Source: Lonicera japonica
Taxonomy: Eukaryota; Streptophyta; Magnoliopsida; Dipsacales; Caprifoliaceae
Length of the DNA stretch: 64,000 bases
Direction: 5' to 3'
Assembly (NCBI GenBank): GCA_021464415.1
Contig: CM038467.1
Location: forward strand, 10,619,411 to 10,683,410
Part shown: piece by piece, positions 49,120-61,195 of the stretch
Layout of the letters: the number at the start of each line of letters is the position of its first letter
How positions within the stretch are numbered: the first letter of the stretch is position 1
Notes under the pieces: model-generated
Database searches by the model: none
What the model was told of the DNA's origin: nothing
Seen by the model: the letters and a program-made list of their open reading frames with translations, nothing else
Program-made: the position numbers and the translations under genes

Positions 49120-50127
49120 TAAATTGAACTTTATCCACTTGAACTATTATCCAAATAGCATTTTGCCTACCAAACTATTAATAATAGCAAATTTCACTAT
49201 AAACTATTGATTTTGTTGCATTTTATCTCAAATTACTAATGGGTTTAAAAAACAGACATAATTTGAAGGTATAATTGGAAATTTATAAAAGGTAGATGGT
49301 ACTTTACCCCCTGATCTATTGTCTAAGTAACACTTTGCCTATCAACTAACAATTTTTACTTCCAATTGTTAATTTTGTTAAAATTTACCCCAAGTTGTTA
49401 ACGAGGTTAAGAAAACGGAAGGAAGGACAAATATGAAAATTTACATTTAATAACCTTCCACATCTCTCCATTTTCACATGTTTTACCGGCAACTCTCTCC
49501 CGTCTATTAATGGAAATCACAGTGTTAAGTCAAATTTGAACTTATTAACTCAAATTTTCTTCAATTTTTTGCAACAAATCTAAGCCCTTTTTTTCCCTAA
49601 AAAAGATATAGACCTGTACGTTAAAAACTCTTTAAATTAATAAGGTTGGGACCAGCCAATTTTATTAATTAAACGAGGTTTTAATTTATAGATAAATTAA
49701 TAATTTATTAATTTATCGATAAATTAATAATATATTAATTTATTGAAAGAGGTGTTTCCAATATTATTCTCTTAAACTTCTTTAGATTTTATTTTCTATA
49801 AACTTAATTAAGTAAATTATATATTTTTAAACCCGTTAGCATTTAAGATAAGCCGTAACGAATTTAGTTGTTCGAAATAAAAATTGCTAAAATCAATAAT
49901 TTCGTAGGCACAATATTACTTGAACAATAGTTCAAGGGGTAAAGTGCAATTTAGCCTTTGTAAAATTTCAAATTTGCCTTCAAATTCCGTCTATTTTTTT
50001 AACTCCGTTAGCAATTTGAGGTAAAATACAACAAAATCAATAGTTTATAGTAAAAATTGCAAAAATTAATAATTTGTTAGGCAAAGCATTACTTGAATAA
50101 TAGTTTAGGTGGGCACAGTACAATTTA
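49120..50127. mobile_element. MULE-like MITE with a second, related MITE nested inside
   Basis: The outer ends TAAATTGAACTTTATCC and (inverted) TAAATTGTACTGTGCCC are the termini of long inverted arms (about 49120-49290 and 49965-50127). A second pair of arms (49291-49445 and about 49850-49955) has similar words: GGTACTTTACCCCCTGA against (inverted) TTGCACTTTACCCCTTGA. Thus one member of the family inserted into another. The interior of the inner copy is AT-rich. Confidence 0.68.
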
Positions 50128-50399
50128 CTAAAAAAAAAAAAATAACTCTATCTCTATGTGAGACTTGAATCCCCGACCCTTAACTCTTAGTAACCTGAAT
50201 TCAAACTCTAGGATAGGCATATTTACTAAGTTAGCCCACTCACTCATTATATTTGAGGTAACTTTAAAGAAAGTATTAGAATAATTAATTAAAATATAAT
50301 GAATGATTTTACGATCTCAAAACCTCCCCCAATCAAAAATGAAGTATGACCGGTGGGTTAGTCTTATTTTTTCAATTGTTGCATTGTTTTGTATACTTA

Positions 50400-50683
50400 G
50401 ACTCCGTTTGATTGCAAGGTGGAAAAGAAAAATAAATTGAATTAGTTTTGGTGAAAAGATGGAAAATAAGTTGAGTGATAGAGGTGATATTCTCTTAATT
50501 TTTAAGTTTTTCCATGAAGAAATTTTCTTTACTTGGTGGTGAATAAAAATTTTTCACAAAAATATTGAAGGATATGTGATGTATACTCATAAAATTAGTA
50601 ACATCTCTCACCTTATTTTATATATTTTCACATAAATTAACTAAATTTATTTTTCTTTTCCATTTTTGCATTCAAACGGAGCC
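50400..50683. mobile_element. Tourist-like MITE, CTCCGTTTGAT family, copy D
   Basis: Ends GACTCCGTTTGATTGCAA and (inverted) GGCTCCGTTTGAATGCAA, with TTA on both sides (50397-50399 and 50684-50686). Best-preserved of four copies. Confidence 0.88.
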
Positions 50684-50902
50684 TTAAGGGTTGTTTGATT
50701 GATCCTCTCAAGTCTGAATGATTAATCTATTTAGACTTGAAATGTTTTAATTTTTATTGGTTGGTTTAAAAATTCATATATGAATACTTATTTTGCTTCT
50801 TAAAAATAAGAAGTCTTGCCTTTGCACTCTTATTTTTTTAAAGAAGTAAAATACTTTTTTTGCCAATATTATTTTTATAAAATATGAAAATTTGTAGGTG
50901 TA

Positions 50903-51036
50903 GTATTTTTTATAAAATACGAAGATAACTACAAATTTATTCAAATAAAATTTATTCAGCATTCAAACTGTATTTTTTATAAAATACGAAGATAACTACA
51001 AATTTATTCAAATAAAATTTATTCAGCATTCAAATA
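50903..51036 (+). repeat. Exact tandem duplication of a 67-bp unit
   Basis: 50903-50969 and 50970-51036 read the same: GTATTTTTTATAAAATACG, then AAGATAACTACAAATTTATT, ending ATTCAGCATTCAAA plus two bases. The lack of differences implies a recent duplication. Confidence 0.9.
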
Positions 51037-51199
51037 TGATAAGTTTAACTAAAAAACCTATACAGATATGGCTTTCATAAACAAAACAAATATATTTTTT
51101 TTCAAATTCAATTTTTAAATTTCAAAATTAAAATTAAAATTTATACAACAAAAAAAGCACATTGTTATTTTGCACCGGATTTTTGAAAGAAAATGTAAA

Positions 51200-51591
51200 G
51201 GTTGTGTTTGGTTGGCATTTCTAAACAAGATTTTAAAAAATTTTCTCAAAACACAATTTAAAATCAACTCACTTTCACACTTCCCAAAATTTATTTCACT
51301 ATACTTTCTCTCTCTAAATTATTTTTTTATAACGCCATAACTTTAAATCCAAAAATCAAAAAATAATAAAAAATATATATTTGAAACCTACTCATCGAGA
51401 TCTATAAAATAAGATCCATTGTGACTATTTTTTGAAATTTTTTATGCATTTTTTCATTTGTTGAAAAAAAGTCAAACAAAACTAAATTCACTTTTCAACA
51501 TAAAAACTCTAACTCAAAACATTCAACCAAACACCAATTTTTTAAAAACTCATCTAGAAAACTTGTCTAGAAATTGCAACCAAACGCAACC
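51200..51591. mobile_element. MITE with long GGTTG(T/C)GTTTGGTTG termini, upstream of the coiled-coil gene
   Basis: Left GGTTGTGTTTGGTTGGCA, right (inverted) GGTTGCGTTTGGTTGCAA; about 35 bp of similar terminus each. The interior matches the inverted pair at 28388-29055 (AAATATATATTTGAAACC, GATCTATAAAATAAGATC, TTGTGACTA). AAA lies on both sides. It ends about 330 bp before the start codon of the next gene. Confidence 0.75.
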
Positions 51592-51919
51592 AAACTATCT
51601 TAACCACCCCCAAAACCAAAAGTAGAGCGAAATGAACGCTCTTTATTTAGCCGCGTGACCGAGACCTTACATTGGGCGAGCAACACTGCAGTCTGCAGCA
51701 GTTTGGCATTAAATGGCGATTGCGTAATTTGGAAAGTTGATACCGAGGGCAATTCAGTAAAAAGGACAAACAGAGCTTTCAGTTCATAACAGACAGCTTT
51801 GCTGGAAGCGAAAGACCGAAAAAACCTTCTTTTCCGCCATCACCCTCTCTCTTTCTCTCTCTCTCGTCTAGTCTCCGCACTTTCAATCCAACAATTCGAA
51901 TGCTCTAAGGAAAACAAAA
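51592..51919 (+). promoter_or_regulatory. Promoter and 5' UTR of the coiled-coil gene
   Basis: GC-richer than the neighbours. A CTCTCTCTTTCTCTCTCTCTC tract at 51843-51864 is typical of plant 5' UTRs. The element at 51200-51591 limits the unique promoter to about 330 bp. No TATA box is called. Confidence 0.5.
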
Positions 51920-54900
51920 ATGGACGCCGACGAGGTAAATTATTTTGCTCATTGTTGGATTCTGACCTACAACCGCCACTACCTGCTATTTACCTGATTT
52001 ATTTTCTAAATTGTTTTTTTTTGTTTGGGGCATATTTTGGTTTTGCAATGGGGATCGATTCTGATCCTGTCGATATAGACTCCGTTCGTGTTTACGATTG
52101 TCTGAGAAAGGATTTTGATATGATTTTTTTTTGGGTAGAGATTAACGGCCTTGAAGAAGGCGTATGCGGATATAATCCTGAACACGGCGAAAGAAGCGGC
52201 GGCAAGGATTATGGCGTCGGAGAGGAAAACGCTTAGGTTTCAGCACGAGCTGTATGTCTCCAAAGACGAGGCTCTTCAGATGCTTCTTCGACTCAAACAA
52301 ATGATGAACTCTACGGTGAATTTTTATCTGCCTCTGCTTTAATTCATCCTTTCAATTCACGTTTTTACTGTGTACATGTGTTTGCTTCTCCTTGACGAAT
52401 ATTGTCTGTTAAATTTGTTATTCGCTTAATTTTTTGTGACTTCTATGTTAATTTGTATAGGATTGCTATCCTTTTGACTACTCAAGTTTTATCAATTTAT
52501 CTCCCATTGTAGCTTATTTAGTTGGGTATTGAAAGGCTTTGAATTTGTAATTTCAAGGATAATATAGGAGATTAGCAGTTATCTAAGTTTACTCACTAGG
52601 TCAGTAGTAATTCAGCAGTGATACTATGTGGAATATCATATTTCAAATTTTTGCTAATAATAAAGAACAATGGGAGTATGATCATCATTAATTTCACGAA
52701 TGTGGTATTAAGATTTTACTAACCAAACATGTTACCACTTTCAAAAGTTAAATGATTGCTTTTGACATGAAATCCTAACAGAATGAATGGTTCAAGTTTG
52801 ATTGAAAATGAGAACACAAAGCGATATCGATTGAAAGAGGTACTATACTACTATCAACTAATTTTGAGGGAGGGTTTATAATTCCAAAATTGATTAGATA
52901 TGCCGTATTAGGTTATGCATCAGGATATCTTAATGGGATAAGATGCAGGTCTTATACATGCGTTTGTGTTTAACTTTTGAACTGTGTCGGTACAGTCCTT
53001 AAATTCACTTTTGGCAAATTCTCATCTTAATAAACAGACACACGAAGCACTCTTTGTTCATAAATGTTAAGTTGGATGCTTTCAAGTTTCAACATTCAAA
53101 GCCAAGACGTTGGCATGAATCTCTAAAGTGGTTTACTCTGATGCCTTTCAGGAGAGTGAACAAAAAAGTTAATTTGTGGTGAAAAGTATACATTGGCACT
53201 AATGAAACTTACGAGTTACGACTTGTATTCTATCATTCAGCCGAGCCAATTAATTGGACAATTCTTATAGAGTTGAGTGGTATTCTATGAGTAAGCTGCT
53301 ATTAACACGGAATAGAAACCTATTGGTGTTTGCAGGTGAAGCATCTGATTAAGATGTTCTTACACTTGGATTTCATTGTTTGTTTCCATTGCTTTAACTG
53401 CTTGCTCTTGTCCTGCTTGATTTTCCTAAATTTTGACGAGTCACTTGAACTTAACGAAACATTATACCAGTTTTGCCTAAAAAAAAAGAAGCTGTTATAC
53501 CAGTTTTGAGTCACAAAGTCAAGACCAAGAAATGGGTTTGTGAAAATAAGGCATGAACTGATGTTTGCAGACCTAATTCCTTTTAAGATCAGTTCTTTAA
53601 TAGAATAACCAGTTTGCCAATAGCCTTGTAGCGTAGTTGTAGTGCTGGCTGGCATTAGGCTTTGGGAGAGGCGGGGTAAAGGGTTCAATTCCCATTGATG
53701 TATTCAAAATAGAATAACCAGTTGTTAAGTCTTATTTACTATAGTACGTTCTTAACTTTCAAGTTTGTAAATTACAGATTAATGAAGCAGCGATGACATC
53801 CTTAAGTCAACAGAAAAAGATTGAAGAGCTCGAAGCACAACTTCAGGAAGCTGAAGATATAGTTAAAGACCTCAGACAAGAGTTGAGAGAAGTACAGGCT
53901 GAACTAGAGAGGGTAAAAAGCGACAATGAACAGAATCTTGATGAAAGATATATCGCCGAAAACAGGCTATTTACTTCTCAGCCTACTGCATTCCCTCCAC
54001 CAGAATCACAAAATGAATCTGTCAAAGCTTCTGCTGCAAATATATTTAATTTAAACGAGGGCCTAAAGTGCTATAGTCAGCTCATTAACATGGGGCGTTC
54101 GTATGTTAGTAATCCCGATTTACCCTCTATAATACTGAGAACCAAAGAACCAGAGCTGTATAGAAATGGATGCACTCAGAGAATTCGTGCATGTGAAAGG
54201 AACACGATGGATCGAGAATTGTCTCCTTCTAGAGATCTAAATGATGTAAAGCATGAAACAAGTGTCAACAAAGGTGGAGATGTTGGAAAAATATGTACAG
54301 TGCCCACACATGAGAGTGATAATATGTGTAATATAGAGAAGAAAGAAGTAGTGCAAGAAGAAAGCAGGCTTAGCAGCTGGTACCAAGTTAGAAATACGAA
54401 GTCTTTTCGTAGAAAAAGGAAAAGAGCTACAAGGATTGGGAAAAAGAGAGCTCCAAGTTCAGCCAAACTCACCACTAAGTCTGAAGAAGACCCTTCTCAA
54501 ATGGACCCAAAATTATCCTTGGATACAACAAAAACAGGCAGTCATCTAGGATATGCAGAAGCTATGGAAGGTGGTGTAGAGCTTGTTAATGAATCTGATG
54601 TTCAAAACATAATACAAAATGGCAAGGCATGCGAGGAAAATGGATCTATAGAGAGTTCAGGGGTTCCAGCTTGTAAAATGGACCTGAAAGTTGATCTGCC
54701 ATTAGTAAACTCAGAGTCAAAAGTATCTGATACAGCTAATGGGATGCCAAGTCAAACTGTAAATGATAGAGTTATCAAGTATACATTCCAAAGGAAGCGG
54801 AAGAGAGAGAGTTTAAGCAGCTCTGATGGGGATGCCTTGGTTGAAAAGAGCAACTTGACAAGAAACACTGGGGAGAAACAAAATGGTTCTTTGGAGTCAC

Positions 54901-57900
54901 AGAAGTCGACGTCGATAGTGGAATCATCTCGAGACAGCAGGAGACTAGCACAGGTTGCTCGTCAGGTTGGTGTACATATATGAACATCTATGTACAATTT
55001 TAATTTTTTTTGGTGTGCTATGTCATATTTTACAGCAGTGGGTGCACTCTCTAGAAATCTTACAAGGGTCAGTCGTAAGGTGCAACTTCCTGGGTAATGG
55101 TCAGCACTCAGCACTCAGCAGAGGTGCTGGTGCCCCCAAGTCTTCCTAAATAGTTTGGGCTGAATTTTTTCGCCGTTGATTTTCGTGAATCAGTTGAGCC
55201 TGAGTGGCTCAGAGTTGTAAGATGTGCCAACTATGTCAACTTTAGGTTGTATTGCTTTCCATGTTCTGTCATGGGACATGGAATTGGTAATCACATCAGC
55301 TGTAACCCTTACCATGTCCTATACGTGTCATTACATGTTTTTGTTGATACACTGATTGTGGATGTTCCCAAATATCCCACCTATACACTAGATTCTAGGA
55401 GGATTAAATTTTTGTACTAGCTGTTATCATTGAGGAATCTACTTTACACGGATGTCGTCAAATTTCACTGTTTTATTATTATCTAAGGCCTCGTTTGATT
55501 CAGGTATTAGGGTCAGTGGGATTAATAATACCAGTATTAATAGTACTGGACTATTAATCTTGGTATTAATTTAATACCAATACCTTGTTTGATTCATGCA
55601 GTATTAATACTGGGATATCTCATGCTGACATTAATACCATGTTTGATTCTGTAACTCGTATACGGGATTATATTTTGGACTAACAAAATAAATAAAAAAA
55701 AAAATTTAAAAAAAATTTTAAATTTTTTTTTTAAATAATAATAATATAGTAGTAGTGGCATTTTTGAAAATATTATAGTAGTAATGGCATTTTTGAAAAT
55801 ATATGATTCATTTTTCTTAATCATGGATAAACAATACCACCTCTCCCCTGGTATTAAATTATACCACAAAGAGTGGTATTAAGTTAGTACCGGTATTAGT
55901 AATCCCAGCACATTTGTGCGAATCAAACAAGGTATTATAAAAAAAGTGGTTGAATACAAGATGGCTTCCCTCATATAGTCACACGAGCTTGCTGTATGGT
56001 AAATATATGGGTTAAGCAGCTAAGTTTAGTATACCCATTGTGGATGCTCTTAGAGCTGGTAAGTATCTCCAAGTGGGGCCCAGGGATGTGTTAATATGAA
56101 TTATGAAAGGAAAGGGCAACAGTGTCTTTTTGGTAAATCCTTCTAATGTAGTTAGGCAGTATCACTATAGATATCCCAAGGAAAGGCATTTGGAAAATTT
56201 GAGCTCCTATAAAGAGGTGACCTCTTTTGCTTGTGTAGCACAAGGAGTTTTATTTTGGTCTTGAGTAACCTAAAAGGGAGAGCGAAGAAGCCCTATCAAA
56301 TGGAGAGTTTTCCTTCACATCCAATCATTTCAAATTTTATGAAAGGGCATGGATTGCTTTTCTGATGGGTAATAGCTCATATATTCCTGAAAACCACTAG
56401 CTTTCACTCTCTTTTGGCTTAAGATGCATGCACAGATGCACTGATGTGGAAAATTACCCTAAATTGAACTTTGTCTCGCTAATAATTTTCACATAATTCT
56501 AAATTATTGATAATCCCTCCTTACTTACCCATTGATGACATTGACAGGCACAACCAATGTCAGAATAAATATACGTATAACAATCTTATGTCAATGGTTT
56601 AATATTGTCTGTTTTTTCTTCACAGCGAGTTCTTTCAATTACCCTCTTTTTAGTTTTTTTTGTTGTTGCTGTATGTAAGATCCCTTATGGTCTAACTCTT
56701 AGCCCTTGTTAAGATTCAATACCCATCCCCTTAGCCTCTAGACTCGGTTTACTTTGTCATACCTAATTCACATATCAATTTTTTTTTACTACTACCTCTA
56801 TTTTTACCAGATAGTTTAACCAAGTGTTGTTATTCTCTCTTATCCTGAAGGAGGGAACTTGAGAAATTTACTGCTCATAGTATATTTCTGAATTTAATCC
56901 AATCTCTCTTTATGAAGAGTTGAAGACCAATTGCTCCTTCTCCCATCCCACAAAAGAAGGAAGAAAAACTAATGCACCATTACCCCTTCTATTATAGTTA
57001 AAAGAAACAGAATACACCCCGGTCTTCTGGTATTCCTCACCCTTCATGCACTGATATCTCCTAGATTATCCAATCCAAGCAAGGTTGGTTGGAAATTCCT
57101 TTGACACTCATTGGGCATTTTTCATGCAAAAAATGAAATCCAATTAAATATTTCCATCTTGTCAAGAAAAAAAAAAGGAAAAAAAAATAAAAATTTCCCA
57201 CTTCCATTTTATGAACATGGACGAATAAGTAAAAATAAAGTTAAATATATTCACACAATCTCCACAAAATCTGAAAGTTTGGAAAAATTCCTTATCCCAC
57301 TACAAAAGCGACACTCTTCCCTTGTCCCATGCGAGTGTTGAGCAAAATTCCAGTAAAACCCGTTTCCATGTTTGCCTCATTCTTCTCTTCCTCTATTTTG
57401 CAATATATAGAGTGCATAATGACATTCTCAGCCCGAACCCATTGTTCCGCATCATAATGTCCCCCTTCTCTCTCTCTCTTAATCATGCACAATAAGTTGT
57501 TCATTAGCTAGGTTTAATCTGGTGAACACAATTTTCGATAGACGCACTCCTTTATAATGACTCCTAGTACAACCAAAGCGTAAAAGTTTAGATTGTTATA
57601 GACTTATAGTAAGTGTAAATGATAACAATGAAGATGATCATTGAGTATATAAACCATTTCTCACACTAATGAAGCCGAGTTGCATGGAAATTGTAAAATT
57701 GTGCTGCCATGAGAGCAGTTCACCTGCTGGTAATCTATTCCCACATGAAACTGTTTTCAAACAAGCTGTGTTGCTGGAAGCAATATCTTCATCTTACGTG
57801 TTTATATGGGCTTTTGGTTTTAGGGTTTTTAATTCCTTAGCTTTCTATCAATGCCTACATTGTGTTGATGTTTTTCTTCTTGTTGTTGCTCACTTGTGCA

Positions 57901-57937
57901 GCTTATCTCTTTGTCAGAGAAAAAATGGTGGCAATAA
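51920..57937 (+). CDS. Plant-specific coiled-coil, lysine/arginine-rich protein of unknown function
   Basis: Four exons join in phase 0: 51920-51934, 52139-52315, 53778-54965 and 57902-57937, giving 471 residues. Exon 1 codes only MDADE; exon 4 only LISLSEKKWWQ and the stop. Residues 6-64 are an Ala/Lys-rich helix (ALKKAYADIILNTAKEAAARI), and about 75-118 form a clear coiled coil (KKIEELEAQLQEAED and following heptads). LYRNGCTQRIRACE lies near 191. Two basic patches, RRKRKRATRIGKKR at 275-288 and FQRKRKRE at 401-408, look like nuclear localisation signals. The remainder is polar and probably disordered. From memory, plant homologues share the N-terminal helix, coiled coil and the RQLISLSEKKWW end, which is why the distant last exon was chosen. 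Function is not known; a nuclear scaffold role is only a guess. Intron 3 is 2.9 kb. Confidence 0.83.
53615..53707 (+). mobile_element. Short SINE-like insertion (93 bp) with perfect 16-bp target duplication, in intron 2
   Basis: AATAGAATAACCAGTT occurs at 53599-53614 and again at 53708-53723. Between them lies a 93-bp body with TAGCGTAGTTGT (A box) and GGGTTCAATTC (B box) about 40 bp apart, as in tRNA-derived SINEs. The body is GC-richer than the intron. The sharp duplication shows it arrived by retroposition. Confidence 0.85.
54966..57901 (+). other. Intron 3 of the coiled-coil gene (2.9 kb)
   Basis: Donor CAG|GTTGGT, acceptor CACTTGTGCAG|CTT after a T-rich tract. Contains a MITE (55490-55934) and otherwise unassigned DNA. 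The proposed length rests on the exon 4 match; a closer acceptor at 55035 would give a different, 38-codon end. Confidence 0.65.
55490..55934. mobile_element. Tourist-like MITE in intron 3 of the coiled-coil gene
   Basis: Ends GGCCTCGTTTGATTCAGGT (after TAA) and the inverted counterpart AATACCTTGTTTGATTC. GGTATTA and TAATACC words are repeated throughout, and the centre is A/T-rich. The right boundary is not exact. Termini resemble the element at 24318. Confidence 0.7.
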
Positions 57938-58571
57938 ATCTGCAGATAGTGTTCCAGAAATTCAAATATCTGTCCAGCCAGACGATTTATGCAGAGAGGG
58001 GTCCATTAGGTTGATAATTCTGGCCATTACTGCCAATAAATGCTTACCGTTGTTCTAACCTCTTCCTTTCTGAATTTTTGTCAAGTTTGATTGTTTTAAG
58101 TAGCGGCGATCATCTTAATTTGAGGTAGCTATATTAAGTTTATCTGTAAAGGCGATGTCAATTTTTGTCTTAGCACAATGGCACCACTTTCTTGAAGTGG
58201 TTGCAATGGCACCCCCATGAAGTTCTCCTTGGAGAGAGCGTTGGCCAATTTTCTATGTACGGTTCGAGCATACAAGAGTGCTATTGCGAGTATGTTTGTC
58301 TATTATGCCTTTAGCCCTGTTTACCCCTTGTGATTGATGATCTCTCTCTGCCCCTTTCAAATATTTGAAGTTGTTCTGTTAGGTATGCAAAACACGAACA
58401 TGTGACACATTTGGTTATACAAGATTAGTCTTCCAATTTATAACAAAGAGTCTCTCTCTCTTAAAATTGTTATCTTTTCTCGTTCCAAACTTCAAACCCT
58501 GTACATTTCGCGCACATAATAACACTCGAGACCAGTAAGGCAATTTATAACTTATTTTCGCGCATATTAAT

Positions 58572-60128
58572 CTTGTGCTTTTGGCTAAGCAAGCATGGCG
58601 CCTCTTGCATTCGAAGGATTCGCTTGGGTAAAAGTTCTTAAATGCTTATATTTCCCAAATTGTGATTTTTGGGATGTGCCTCCTAATAAATCAGGGTCGT
58701 GGATCTTTCGCAGTCTGCTCTATGGCAAGAATTTTCTTAAAAATTATTGTTGGTGGAAGGTAGGCAATGGAGGTTCGATTTGTATTTGGTCTGATCGTTG
58801 GGTGCAAGGGTTTTAATCCTTAGAGATGTATAAAACCCATTCGCTTTTGTATGTGAGTCAGTTGATAAGTGCGTTTTCTAATAATTGGAATATGACTCTT
58901 GTTAATTATATTTTTCCACTTGAGGTTGCTAATGCCATTTTCAGTATTAATTTGACCTCCCCTTTGCAGCTTGACTCCATAGTTCGGCCTTACTCTAAGA
59001 ATGGGGAATTTTCAGTTAAATCGGGTATGAAGGTGATCCAAGATTCCACGGCGATATTGAATTCTCATGCTCGTAGCTCGTCTTGTAATGTCTCCTTCAT
59101 CTATTTGGCATATTATATGGGCTGCCCCAGTTTTGCCTTGTATTAAGCAATTTTTATGGTCCTGTGTTTCGGAAGCGCTCCCTTTGAAATCTGCCCTTTG
59201 GATCCGTAAGTGTGCGCTTAACCTCGTGTGTCCCATTTGTTGTCATGGGCAAGAAACTATTGTGCATATTTTTCTTCTTTGCCCGTGGGTAATACAAGTT
59301 TGGCTTTCAAGTCCTCTCAAAATGCACATAGATTAGAAATCTATTTCCAGGTTTGAGATTTGGTTTTTAAAAGTCTATTCTATTTTAGATAAAGTCTCTA
59401 TTGAGGGATTGAAAGCTTCTTCGCTTCTTTGTTTTATTCGCTGGTTTATATGGAATAATGGAAAGCTAGAAATGATTTTATTTTTCAAGGTGTTTCTCCT
59501 TCAGCTTCTTCAGTTATCTCTAGGGCAGTGGTGCCGGGTATTGAATTTGAGTCAGCTTATCGTAATTCTTTTCAGTCTATTTCAGACATGTTACCTTCTG
59601 ATCCTAGCCGTTGGTCGGCTCCTTGTCCAGGTAGTGTTAAAATCAATTGTGATGGTGCTTTTGCTGCCCAGATTCATGTCTGCTGCTTATGTTGTCAGAG
59701 ATCATCTGGGAAGATTGATTGGCAGCTCAGTGTCCTCTTTCCCTTGTTCCACTCCAGTGATAGCTGAAGCAAAGGCCATCTTGGAGGCTTCCATGTATGC
59801 TTCTATTTATTTATCTATGCCGGTTCTTATAGAATAAGATAGTAAAACAGTTATTGATGCAATTTTGGCCGATACTGCTCTTATTTCTTGGGACACTTCT
59901 GGAGTCGTGGAATCTATTAGGGATGTCGCTAGGACCAACCGGAGAATTTCTTTTGCCTTTATGAGAAGGGAGGCTAATATACTTGCTTATTGGGTGGCCA
60001 TGCAAGTTAAGTTGGTGTCTCTTCCTTTGAACTGGAGTTTGAAACGGCACCCCCCCCCCCCCCCCCCCTTCCTTCCTGCTCTTGTTCAGCTTCTTTTACA
60101 GGATTTTGTACCCACAGGTGTTGGTTGA
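58572..60128 (+). pseudogene. 5'-truncated, frameshifted L1-type LINE ORF2 remnant
   Basis: Fragments of one protein in order: LLAKQAWRLL (about 58577-58606), then in another frame WVKVLKCLYFP and WWKVGNGGSICIWSDRWVQG (to 58813), the PYSKNGEFSVKSG region (58990-59028), the zinc-binding segment with IKQFLWSC, CPICCHGQETIVHIFLLCPW (59067-59336), and an RNase H part with KINCDGAFAA (59640-59670) and DSKTVIDAI-like residues. These are the terminal domains (post-RT, zf-RVT, RNase H) of plant L1 elements. At least three frameshifts and stops such as the TAG at 59834 make it nonfunctional. A run of 19 C sits near the 3' end. Confidence 0.88.
60050..60068 (+). repeat. Run of 19 C inside the LINE remnant
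   Basis: The homopolymer lies within the former RNase H 3' region of the LINE. Confidence 0.9.
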
Positions 60129-60591
60129 TGTTTTGTAGTTGTGCTTAAAAAAAACCCTTGTATACAAGGAAAAAAGAATCTACAAATTCTCAAAAATCAC
60201 TCCATCTAAAGTTCCATAATAATGTTACGGTTAATTTGAGCCATTCGATGTGTATTTATATCAAAATTAATTGGAAAGGCATGATGATCGACCCTTATTA
60301 ACTCCCTCATTCAGCCGTTCATTTTACCTCTCCCCGTGCATTGTGATATACACTATATTTACGTGGGTCAAAAAAAATTTAATATCTAAAAGTCTTGACA
60401 TATTTAAATAATGTTCGGTAATTTAAATATTATAAATATATAACCCCTCTTTCCCCCACCATTACTCCAATGAAAAAAAAAAAATTTTTAAAAAAAAAGA
60501 AAGAAAAAGACAGCTAGAGAAACTTAGGGTCAATTACCGAAAAATACAAATTTTCAATTTGAGAGAAAAGCTTTAAAAGTTCAGGGCAAGG

Positions 60592-61195
60592 TGTCACGGG
60601 GCGTCCTTTGATGGCACAAAAGAGGCTGCGTGAGAGATTGTGCTAACCGATAGCCCGGTCAAATGTGATTGAATTTTCTTTACAATCAACGAACAACAGG
60701 CAACAAAAGTAATTTTAAAGAGAGCGTGAGCATAAATTAAGATTACTTTATTGCAAGAAACGAGATTACATGGAAAGCTATTACAATTTCAAAGAAAGTA
60801 AGAGCTTGAAAACAAAGTGCTAAACAATGTGCACTGGTAGGCAACTCGGGTGTGAGGCAGATAGTCTTATCCCCACATATAACCACTTAATGAAAATACC
60901 AAAGTTGTGACAGTGCACGTTGGGTCTTACAAGTTACAAGAAAACTTTTACAAAAGAAATACGATACAACTACAAAGGAAATTCCTAAATCTAATTATAT
61001 GGAAACAATATTTACATAAGGGAAACCTAAACAGAATAATAAAACTAGATGCCGTGCTGCGCTCGGGCGTGTGCGCGGTGCTGATGAAGGGCAGTCGATC
61101 ATCGCCTGTTGGGCCGTGCTGCGCTCGGGCGCATGCACGGTGTTAATGAAGTGTAATAGTCGGTCACGAGTGCTGTTGGAAGGCACCCCGTAACA
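60592..61195. mobile_element. Solo LTR, 604 bp
   Basis: Starts TGTCACGGGG and ends CCCCGTAACA: TG..CA with short inverted ends. Flanking 5-mers CAAGG (60587-60591) and CAGGG (61196-61200) differ by one base. Contains a duplicated GC-rich unit CCGTGCTGCGCTCGGGCG at about 61052 and 61113. No internal coding region is present, so the element was reduced by LTR recombination. The superfamily cannot be decided. Confidence 0.72.

Noticed and set aside
55036..55149. Alternative last exon of the coiled-coil gene, 38 codons after a TTTTACAG acceptor
   Set aside because: In phase, but its peptide (QWVHSLEILQG and onward) has no resemblance to the family end, whereas 57902-57937 gives LISLSEKKWWQ. It may still be a minor isoform.
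57669..58058. 129-codon plus-strand frame
   Set aside because: It overlaps the proposed exon 4 in another frame and mixes intron with 3' sequence; no independent domain.
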